64,000 nucleotides of DNA, from NCBI GenBank assembly GCA_026874595.1, contig CM049307.1, positions 96,260,330 through 96,324,329 of the forward strand. The letters run 5' to 3'. The notes under the pieces are model-generated. The model made no database searches. It was given only the letters and a program-made list of their open reading frames with translations, and was not told the origin of the DNA. Positions 49,401 through 61,400 of this stretch are shown piece by piece; position 1 is the first letter of the stretch; the number at the start of each line of letters is the position of its first letter. A program made the position numbers and the translations under genes. The stretch comes from Sipunculus nudus. Its lineage: Eukaryota > Annelida > Sipuncula > Golfingiida > Sipunculidae.

Positions 49401-52400
49401 ACTTTAGATCAAACATTAAGTGAGCAGACGATGGACACATTAATGTAAAGTATTACATCCAGCCTTAATGTTGTTTCTCTACATCTTGTAGCACACTCAG
49501 AGTACCGACGTAGAGAAGCTGCTGTTTCCTGGATACTCCTCTGATGATGTATTTGAATCCCAGCCAGACTCAAAGGTAAAGTAAATATATGAGGATATAG
49601 TTGACTATAAATGTAAATTAATATCTCAGGAGATAATTGGCTATTAATGTCAGTTAATATCTGAGGGGATAGTGGTCTTAATAATTAAGCTAAATATATG
49701 TGGAGATAGTAGAGTATTAATGAAAATTAATATCTGAGGAAATAGAGGTCTAAGGTAAATATCTGAGGAGATAGTGTGCTGTTAATGTAAATAACTGAGA
49801 GGACAGTGTGCGGTAAATATCTATGGAGATAATGTATTATAAGAGTATGATATAAAAGTAAACATCTTAGTTAGTGTGATGTTGATGTTAATATCTCATT
49901 AGGACAAAACCTGCTTTAAGTTAATGTCTGAGGAGATGGCATTTCTTTTAAATTTAAGGTTGTAGTAAATACCTGGCTGAATTGTTATTACCTGTAGTTA
50001 TCTGTATGCTTGCAGATCATGCTCTGGGCTGTTATCACCTGTATTTACATGTATGATTGTAGACCATGCTCTGGGTTGTTATCACCTGTATTTACCTGTA
50101 TGCTTGTAAACCATGCTCTGGGTTGTTATCACCTGTACTTACCTGTATGTTAGTAGACCATGCTCTGGGTTGTTATCACCTGTATTTACATGTATGTTAG
50201 TAGACCATGCTCTGGGTTGTTATCACCTGTATTTACCTGTATGATTGTAGACCATGCTCTGGGTTGTTATCACCTGTATTTACCTGTATGTTAGTAGACC
50301 ATGCTCTGGGTTGTTATCACCTGTATTTACCTGTATGATTGTAGACCATGCTCTGGGTTGTTATCACCTGTATTTACCTGTATGATTGTAGACCATGCTC
50401 TGGGTTGTTATTACCTGTATTTACATGTATGTTAGTAGACCATGCTCTGGGTTGCTATCACCTGTATTTACATGTATGGTTGTAGACCATGCTCTGGGTT
50501 GTTATCACCTGTATTTACCTGTATGTTTGTAGACAATGCTCAGGGTTGTTATTACCTGTATTTACCTGTATGTTAGTAGACCATGCTCTGGGTTGTTATC
50601 ACCTGTATTTACATGTATGATTGTAGACCATGCTCTGGGTTGTTATCACCTGTATTTACATGTATGATTGTAGACCATGCTCTGGGTTGTTATTACCTGT
50701 ATTTACCTGTATGTTAGTAGACCATGCTCTGGGTTGTTATCACCTGTATTTACATGTATGTTAGTAGACCATGCTCTGGGTTGTTATCACCTGTATTTAC
50801 CTATATGATTGTAGACCATGCTCTGGGTTGTTATCACCTGTATTTACCTGTATGTTAGTAGACCATGCTCTGGGTTGTTATCACCTGTATTTACCTGTAT
50901 GATTGTAGACCATGCTCTGGGTTGTTATCACCTGTATTTACATGTATGATTGTAGACCATGCTCTGGGTTGTTATCACCTGTATTTACCTGTATGTTAGT
51001 AGACCATGCTCTGGGTTGTTATCACCTGTATTTACCTGTATGTTTGTAGACAATGCTCTGGGTTGTTATTACCTGTATTTACCTGTATGTTAGTAGACCA
51101 TGCTCTGGGTTGTTATTACCTGTATTTACCTGTTTGTTTGTAGACCATGCTCTGGGTTGTTATTACCTGTATGTTTGTAGACCATGCTCTGGGTTGTTAT
51201 CACCTGTATTTACCTGTATGTTAGTAGACCATGCTCTGGGTTGTTATCACCTGTATTTACATGTATGGTTGTAGACCATGCTCTGGGTTGTTATCACCTG
51301 TATTTACCTGTATGATTGTAGACCATGCTCTGGGTTGTTATCACCTGTATTTACCTGTATGTTAGTAGACCATGCTCTGGGTTGTTATCACCTGTATTTA
51401 CCTGTATGTTTGTAGACAATGCTCTGGGTTGTTATTACCTGTATTTACCTGTATGTTAGTAGACCATGCTCTGGGTTGTTATTACCTGTATTTACCTGTT
51501 TGTTTGTAGACCATGCTCTGGGTTGTTATTACCTGTATGTTTGTAGACCATGCTCTGGGTTGTTATCACCTGTATTTACCTGTATGTTAGTAGACCATGC
51601 TCTGGGTTGTTATCACCTGTATTTACATGTATGGTTGTAGACCATGCTCTGGGTTGTTATCACCTGTATTTACCTGTATGTTTGTAGACAATGCTCTGGG
51701 TTGTTATTACCTGTATTTACCTGTATTTTAGTAGACCATGCTCTGGGTTGTTATCACCTGTATTTACATGTATGATTGTAGACAATGCTCTGGGTTGTTA
51801 TCACCTGTATTTACATGTATGATTGTAGACCATGCTCTGGGTTGTTATCACCTGTATTTACCTGTATGTTAGTAGACCATGCTCTTGGTTGTTATCACCT
51901 GTATTTACCTGTATGTTTGTAGACAATGCTCTGGGTTGTTATTACCTGTATTTACCTGTATGTTAGTAGACCATGCTCTGGGTTGTTATTACCTGTATTT
52001 ACCTGTTTGTTTGTAGACCATGCTCTGGGTTGTTATTACCTGTATGTTTGTAGACCATGCTCTGGGTTGTTATCACCTGTATTTACCTGTATGTTAGTAG
52101 ACCATGCTCTGGGTTGTTATCACCTGTATTTACATGTATGGTTGTAGACCATGCTCTGGGTTGTTATCACCTGTATTTACCTGTATGATTGTAGACCATG
52201 CTCTGGGTTGTTATCACCTGTATTTACCTGTATGTTAGTAGACCATGCTCTGGGTTGCTATCACCTGTATTTACATGTATGGTTGTAGACCATGCTCTGG
52301 GTTGTTATCACCTGTATTTACCTGTATGTTTGTAGACAATGCTCAGGGTTGTTATTACCTGTATTTACCTGTATGTTAGTAGACCATGCTCTGGGTTGTT

Positions 52401-55400
52401 ATCACCTGTATTTACATGTATGATTGTAGACCATGCTCTGGGTTGTTATCACCTGTATTTACATGTATGATTGTAGACCATGCTCTGGGTTGTTATTACC
52501 TGTATTTACCTGTATGTTAGTAGACCATGCTCTGGGTTGTTATCACCTGTATTTACATGTATGTTAGTAGACCATGCTCTGGGTTGTTATCACCTGTATT
52601 TACCTATATGATTGTAGACCATGCTCTGGGTTGTTATCACCTGTATTTACCTGTATGTTAGTAGACCATGCTCTGGGTTGTTATCACCTGTATTTACCTG
52701 TATGATTGTAGACCATGCTCTGGGTTGTTATCACCTGTATTTACATGTATGATTGTAGACCATGCTCTGGGTTGTTATCACCTGTATTTACCTGTATGTT
52801 AGTAGACCATGCTCTGGGTTGTTATCACCTGTATTTACCTGTATGTTTGTAGACAATGCTCTGGGTTGTTATTACCTGTATTTACCTGTATGTTAGTAGA
52901 CCATGCTCTGGGTTGTTATTACCTGTATTTACCTGTTTGTTTGTAGACCATGCTCTGGGTTGTTATTACCTGTATGTTTGTAGACCATGCTCTGGGTTGT
53001 TATCACCTGTATTTACCTGTATGTTAGTAGACCATGCTCTGGGTTGTTATCACCTGTATTTACATGTATGGTTGTAGACCATGCTCTGGGTTGTTATCAC
53101 CTGTATTTACCTGTATGATTGTAGACCATGCTCTGGGTTGTTATCACCTGTATTTACCTGTATGTTAGTAGACCATGCTCTGGGTTGTTATCACCTGTAT
53201 TTACCTGTATGTTTGTAGACAATGCTCTGGGTTGTTATTACCTGTATTTACCTGTATGTTAGTAGACCATGCTCTGGGTTGTTATTACCTGTATTTACCT
53301 GTTTGTTTGTAGACCATGCTCTGGGTTGTTATTACCTGTATGTTTGTAGACCATGCTCTGGGTTGTTATCACCTGTATTTACCTGTATGTTAGTAGACCA
53401 TGCTCTGGGTTGTTATCACCTGTATTTACATGTATGGTTGTAGACCATGCTCTGGGTTGTTATCACCTGTATTTACCTGTATGTTTGTAGACAATGCTCT
53501 GGGTTGTTATTACCTGTATTTACCTGTATTTTAGTAGACCATGCTCTGGGTTGTTATCACCTGTATTTACATGTATGATTGTAGACAATGCTCTGGGTTG
53601 TTATCACCTGTATTTACATGTATGATTGTAGACCATGCTCTGGGTTGTTATCACCTGTATTTACCTGTATGTTAGTAGACCATGCTCTTGGTTGTTATCA
53701 CCTGTATTTACCTGTATGTTTGTAGACAATGCTCTGGGTTGTTATTACCTGTATTTACCTGTATGTTAGTAGACCATGCTCTGGGTTGTTATTACCTGTA
53801 TTTACCTGTTTGTTTGTAGACCATGCTCTGGGTTGTTATTACCTGTATGTTTGTAGACCATGCTCTGGGTTGTTATCACCTGTATTTACCTGTATGTTAG
53901 TAGACCATGCTCTGGGTTGTTATCACCTGTATTTACATGTATGGTTGTAGACCATGCTCTGGGTTGTTATCACCTGTATTTACCTGTATGATTGTAGACC
54001 ATGCTCTGGGTTGTTATCACCTGTATTTACCTGTATGTTAGTAGACCATGCTCTGGGTTGTTATCACCTGTATTTACCTGTATGTTTGTAGACAATGCTC
54101 TGGGTTGTTATTACCTGTATTTACCTGTATGTTAGTAGACCATGCTCTGGGTTGTTATTACCTGTATTTACCTGTTTGTTTGTAGACCATGCTCTGGGTT
54201 GTTATTACCTGTATGTTTGTAGACCATGCTCTGGGTTGTTATCACCTGTATTTACCTGTATGTTAGTAGACCATGCTCTGGGTTGTTATCACCTGTATTT
54301 ACATGTATGGTTGTAGACCATGCTCTGGGTTGTTATCACCTGTATTTACCTGTATGTTTGTAGACAATGCTCTGGGTTGTTATTACCTGTATTTACCTGT
54401 ATTTTAGTAGACCATGCTCTGGGTTGTTATCACCTGTATTTACATGTATGATTGTAGACAATGCTCTGGGTTGTTATCACCTGTATTTACATGTATGATT
54501 GTAGACCATGCTCTGGGTTGTTATCACCTGTATTTACCTGTATGTTAGTAGACCATGCTCTTGGTTGTTATCACCTGTATTTACCTGTATGATTGTAGAC
54601 CATGCTCTGGGTTGTTATCACCTGTATTTACCTGTATGATTGTAGACCATGCTCTGGGTTGTTATCACCTGTATTTACCTGTATGTTAGTAGACCATGCT
54701 CTGGGTTGTTATCACCTGTATTTACCTGTATGTTTGTAGACAATGCTCTGGGTTGTTATTACCTGTATTTACCTGTATGTTAGTAGACCATGCTCTGGGT
54801 TGTTATTACCTGTATTTACCTGTATGTTTGTAGACCATGCTCTGGGTTGTTATTACCTGTATGTTTGTAGACCATGCTCTGGGTTGTTATCACCTGTATT
54901 TACCTGTATGTTTGTAGACCATGCTCTGGGTTGTTATTACCTGTATTTACCTGTATGTTAGTAGACCATGCTCTGGGTTGTTATCACCTGTATTTACCTG
55001 TATGATTGTAGACCATACTCTGGGTTGTTATCACCTGTATTTACCTGTATGTTTGTAGACAATGCTCTGGGTTGTTATTACCTGTATTTACCTGTATGTT
55101 TGTAGACAATGCTCTGGGTTGTTATTACCTGTATTTACCTGTATGTTTGTAGACAATGCTCTGGGTTGTTATTACCTGTATTTACCTGTATGTTAGTAGA
55201 CCATGCTCTGGGTTGTTATCACCTGTATTTACATGTATGATTGTAGACCATGCTCTGGGTTGTTATCACCTGTATTTACCTGTATGTTTGTAGACAATGC
55301 TCTGGGTTGTTATCACCTGTATTTACCTGTTTGTTTGTAGACCATGCTCTGGGTTGTTATTACCTGTATGTTTGTAGACCATGCTCTGGGTTGTTATCAC

Positions 55401-58400
55401 CTGTATTTACCTGTATGTTAGTAGACCATGCTCTGGGTTGTTATCACCTGTATTTACATGTATGGTTGTAGACCATGCTCTGGGTTGTTATCACCTGTAT
55501 TTACCTGTATGTTTGTAGACAATGCTCTGGGTTGTTATTACCTGTATTTACCTGTATGTTAGTAGACCATGCTCTGGGTTGTTATCACCTGTATTTACAT
55601 GTATGATTGTAGACAATGCTCTGGGTTGTTATCACCTGTATTTACATGTATGATTGTAGACCATGCTCTGGGTTGTTATCACCTGTATTTACCTGTATGT
55701 TAGTAGACCATGCTCTTGGTTGTTATCACCTGTATTTACCTGTATGATTGTAGACCATGCTCTGGGTTGTTATCACCTGTATTTACCTGTATGATTGTAG
55801 ACCATGCTCTGGGTTGTTATCACCTGTATTTACCTGTATGTTAGTAGACCATGCTGTGGGTTGTTATCACCTGTATTTACCTGTATGTTTGTAGACAATG
55901 CTCTGGGTTGTTATTACCTGTATTTACCTGTATGTTAGTAGACCATGCTCTGGGTTGTTATTACCTGTATTTACCTGTATGTTTGTAGACCATGCTCTGG
56001 GTTGTTATTACCTGTATGTTTGTAGACCATGCTCTGGGTTGTTATCACCTGTATTTACCTGTATGTTTGTAGACCATGCTCTGGGTTGTTATTACCTGTA
56101 TTTACCTGTATGTTAGTAGACCATGCTCTGGGTTGTTATCACCTGTATTTACCTGTATGATTGTAGACCATACTCTGGGTTGTTATCACCTGTATTTACC
56201 TGTATGTTTGTAGACAATGCTCTGGGTTGTTATTACCTGTATTTACCTGTATGTTTGTAGACAATGCTCTGGGTTGTTATTACCTGTATTTACCTGTATG
56301 TTTGTAGACAATGCTCTTGGTTGTTATTACCTGTATTTACCTGTATGTTAGTAGACCATGCTCTGGGTTGTTATCACCTGTATTTACATGTATGATTGTA
56401 GACCATGCTCTGGGTTGTTATCACCTGTATTTACCTGTATGTTTGTAGACAATGCTCTGGGTTGTTATTACCTGTATTTACCTGTATGTTTGTAGACAAT
56501 GCTCTGGGTTGTTATTACCTGTACTTACCTGTATGATTGTAGACCATGCTCTGGGTTGTTATTACCTGTGTTTACCTGTATGATTGTAGACCATGGTCTG
56601 GGTTGTTATTACCTGTATTTACCTGTATGTTTGTAGACCATTCTCTGGGTTGTTATCACCTGTACTTACCTGTATGATTGTAGACCATTCTCTGGGTTGT
56701 TATTACCTGTATTTACCTGTTTGTTTGTAGACCATGCTCTGGGTTGTTATTACCTGTATTTACCTGTATGATTGTAGACCATGCTCTGGGTTGTTATTAC
56801 CTGTATTTACCTGTATGATTGTAGACCATGCTCTTGGTTGTTATCACCTGTATTTACCTGTTTGTTTGTAGATCATGCTCTGGGTTGTTATAACCTGTAT
56901 TTACCTGTTTGTTTGTAGACCATGCTCTGGGTTGTTATTACCTGTATTTACCTGTATGATTGTAGACCATGCTCTTGGTTGTTATCACCTGTATTTACCT
57001 GTTTGTTTGTAGATCATGCTCTGGGTTGTTATAACCTGTATTTACCTGTATGTTTGTAGACCATGCTCTGGGTTGTCATCACCTGTATTTACCTGTATGA
57101 TTGTAGACCATGCTCTGGGTTGTTATCACCTGTATTTACCTGTATGATTGTAGACCATGCTCTGGGTTGTTATTACCTGTATTTACCTGTATGATTGTAG
57201 ACCATGCTCTGAGTTGTTATTACCTGTATTTACCTGTATGATTGTTGACCGTGCTCTGGGTTGTTATTACCTGTATTTACCTGTATGATTGTAGATCATG
57301 CTCTGGGTTGTTATTACCTGTATTTACCTGTATGATTGTTGACCGTGCTCTGGGTTGTTATTACCTGTATTTACCTGTATGATTGTAGACCATGCTCTGG
57401 GTTGTTATTACCTGTATGATTGAAGATCATGCTCTGGGTTGTTATTACCTGTATTTACCTGTTTGTTTGTAGATCATGCTCTGGGTTATTACCTGTATTT
57501 ACCTGTTTGTTTGTAGATCATGCTCTGGGTTGTTATTACCTGTATTTACCTGTTTGTTTGTAGACCATGCTCTGGGTTGTTATTACCTGTATTTACCTGT
57601 ATGATTGTAGACCTAGCTCTTGGTCGTTATTACCTGTATTTACCTGTATGATTGTAGACCATGCTCTGGGTCGTTATCACCTGTATTTACGTGTATGATT
57701 ACAGATCATCTTTGACTACGTTGTGGAATGTTACAAGGCATTCATGTCAGGAGATGACACATTTGAGGAACAAGAAGAACAGCTGTCTCAGCAGCTTAGT
57801 GAGTTATTATTTTAATTTTTTAATGATTTAGCGGTCCTCTACCACATTTATTGGCACGACAATATTTACAGTAAATCCTGACTGATAAAGATGGCCTAAT
57901 AAGGTGGCAGCTTGCCTTCAGTGTGTGACACAGGCACCCTGCAACAGACCTGCTTTTGTTTTCCTGTATTTGCACAATATGGATATTTTGATATTTTCTG
58001 TATTGATATTTTAAAATAGAAATCCTACATGCTTGTTCTCAGTTTTCTATGTTGAGTTCACTATGATGACCGGTATATTTTCCTTGCATTTAAATAAAAA
58101 TTATTTAAAAATTGTTTGTTTGCAAACTGTTTTACATGTACATATCATCAAGTCAAGTTTTATGGATCACAATAGTAGACTTGTACCTAGTGTTATACTG
58201 GTAGTGCTGTATCTCATCCATTCCAGTTCTACTTGATCCCATTATTAGACTTGTACCCTGCATCATATTATTCTAGCACAGCTTTTACTTTATGGCCTGT
58301 TCCAGCTATCTCAAACTCTGGCTGTAGCCAGTGAAATGATGAAAGCAGGGATTGTTTTGCCGATCAAGAATTGGTACCTTTTTCCCACAGGGGGAGGGGG

Positions 58401-61400
58401 AGGGCAGGGAATTTTTTTTTGGTCTGTTAAACTAGAATATTAAGGAAAATTAATAAAATGTTTTCTTTCATTTACAAATGTTTTCAGAGAAGAATGGAGC
58501 ACTAGAAGATATGGAGAATTTGATGAAAGAGAATGAACGTCTTAGACAAGAACTGGAAAGTGTCCAGGCAGAAAAGGTAAGACACAATAAAGGCTAATAT
58601 AATGTGTACACAACAGGCACAACAACTTAAGAGCGGACCAAACCCACAAGTGTTTTTTTTATACGTCCGTCTATAATGGGAAGTATTATACTGTTCCCAC
58701 GGTCAGTCTGTCTATCCATCCTTTAACTTTTAGTGTCTCCATGATAACTTTCCAGGGTTTTCTTGGATTACCATAAAACACCATAACTATTAACCAATAG
58801 GTTATCTCACCAGAGTTCAATTATAGGCTGCATCCATACATCTTTAATGAGGTCAGAGGTCAAAAGCCTACTTTTCTTCTTTTACCATTTCTCAGCTCCC
58901 TTTCTGAGCATTTCCACCAAACAGCCTTTACAGGTGCTATAAGTGTATTATTCTTTACATATGACTACATTTGGTATTGGGAATGTTTGCATTCAACAGT
59001 TAAAATTCTTTACTTTTTAGAATGCTATCTGGTTACAGCTTCAATTAACACCCATAAAAGCAGGATATAATTAATTTTCTTTGAATGGTATGTGGTCTAT
59101 TATTAAAGACACAGGACTTAATAAGTTAGAACTCTTGTTTTTTATAATCACTGGTATACAAGATGGGACCATATGCACACACATATTCTGGGGATGGGTG
59201 GTTACAGTCATTTACCTTTCCAGATTTGTAACTGACATATCCGATTTCTAACATTTAAAATGATAGGAAGCTAGCAACCAGCGGCTACACGATTTGAAAG
59301 ATGAGTTAGCAGCAAAGACGAGGGATATAACAGGTTACGACACATACATAGATCAGATGAAATCAATCGTGTGGCGTCGTAACCAGCAGCTGGCAGCTCT
59401 CGAGACTGAACATCAAACTTTAAGTGAGTGATTCAACTGGTGTTGATATTTGATTAAATAATTTTTTTTTAAAAATAAATTGCACTTTGGCAAGCATTCG
59501 AGACATAGACATGATCATTAAATGTGGTTTGTTTTTATGATGTTTTAGAACAAGTTGTAATTTCATGATCAGTCATCAATAAAATTAATAGTCAGTTAAC
59601 CTTTACCAGCCGATCATCAGAATTAATCTGTTATTTAGGAGTGGGATATTTTTTACCAGATATGTATGGACCTGTGTATCACCTCAACTGATATATAGGC
59701 CTCGCATTAGCTTACACATTTTATGATTCTATAGCCTACATGTTGTATAATTGTAAACCCAGGCATGAATTTATTATTAAACATAGACTTTAACTTGAAA
59801 ACATTCATTTTCTCAGCACAAGGCCTAAGTTATGTGCAAAACTTTATCCATTATAACACTGCAAATTAATCATTGGGTCATTTGCATCAACTGACCAATC
59901 AAAGAAGTTAATTGATAAAGGGCCCATTACTATTATTTCAAATAAAGACTCTTAGTACTGGTGGAGGTATGTGCTCTTTGAGTGCTGTCTGACCTTTGAC
60001 CTTTATGTTCACAGATGAGGAGCTCGCAAGCCTGCAGAAGGACCTGAAACACAAACAACATATCTTACAAACACAGAAGCTGTCACAGGAAGACATCAAA
60101 CGCATCAACCTGGAGCGAGAGGAGCTGACCAGGCAGATTACGGCCATGGAACGCGATCTTGGAAATGTAAAGAAAATGGTGTGGGATAAGGAGATGAAGG
60201 TCACAAGTGCACGTAACGATGTAAGTCAACGTAACGGTCAACCAGCATAGTGGACAAATACCGTTATTGTGATTTTTTTTGTATAAACAGTAAAACCATG
60301 TCATCTCAGTCTTAACTCAAAGCTTCAATGCTTGTGAAGTTAAATGGAAGCAATTTTTGTCAGAATGAGTGTGATTTAATTTTGCAAGGGCTTTTAAGAT
60401 TATGATTTTGAGTATTGTAATTTGTTTCATGCAATTTCTCAAACAAAACTTAACTGTGTTATTAAACTGCCTTTATTATATGATCTTTCTTTGTGTTAAA
60501 CCCTGTGCAGCTGTTGTAGGATAATCTTCACACAATAGGTAACTTATGAATGAAGAATGGACTATAATTTCTTTTCCTGATTCATATAGAAAATGTCCAG
60601 TGACTTTCTTTCTAAAATGTTTGCTGCCATTTTATATATTCTAACTTACAGTTCCATAGTTCGTTCATAACTGCATGCATCATTCTTAACAAGCAGTTCA
60701 CTTGGTAATTAATACTTAGAATATATGATGCAATTTAAATTCACAGATTTTGGAATGGTTCATAACCCAAAATTACCTGTAGGTTGCTGACAAGAAGTCA
60801 TGCAGGCATCTTGTTCTTGCCTCTTCTCTGTGGCTAAGGGTCCAATCACCACTGAACCAACCACAAATATATTCTCACCTTGAAATGGTCTTCCAAATGC
60901 TGTTGTGTCAAATAAAAAAAAAATTATAAAAGTGTTCATATGCTGCCATCTTTTGTACACACCAAAACATGGATGTCAAAAGTCTGATGACAGAAATAAT
61001 TATTTGGTTTCAGTAATGTAGTATTTTTAAAATAAAGTTCCAGTGTTATTACATGCATATTAAAGCAAGGTTACTGATTCAATAGAAATTTCTTGTAAAT
61101 GTTTGTTAAAATAGTCTTTAGCAGTAAATGTGAGGTTAAAAACCTACTCATGCGACTATACAAGGCCACGCTGAATTCAATAGTTAATGAATTAAAAATT
61201 ATTGTTCAAGTTGTCATAACATTATTTGAGTCTTCAGTGACACGGAAATTTGTCACACTGAATCATATACTGTACTTATTGTAGATAAATGATACTGTGA
61301 TAATAGTAACATGTCTGTATTATTCTCCACAGCTGGACACAAAATGCAGCGAATACAACAATATCGTAGAACAGCTCCTTCTGCAGCTTGGCAAGGACCC

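Noticed and set aside
51053-56116. Ten near-identical open frames of 72-73 codons (MLWVVITCIYLY...)
   Set aside because: They are read-through of the 47-bp intronic array. Their spacing follows the repeat structure, and there is no splice or start context or family similarity.
49984-57704. CRISPR-like regular repeat array
   Set aside because: Units are directly contiguous with no unique spacers, and the context is a eukaryotic intron next to NDC80 exons.
59938-60304. Minus-strand frames opposite NDC80 coding exon 10
   Set aside because: They are antisense shadows of the well-supported plus-strand exon.
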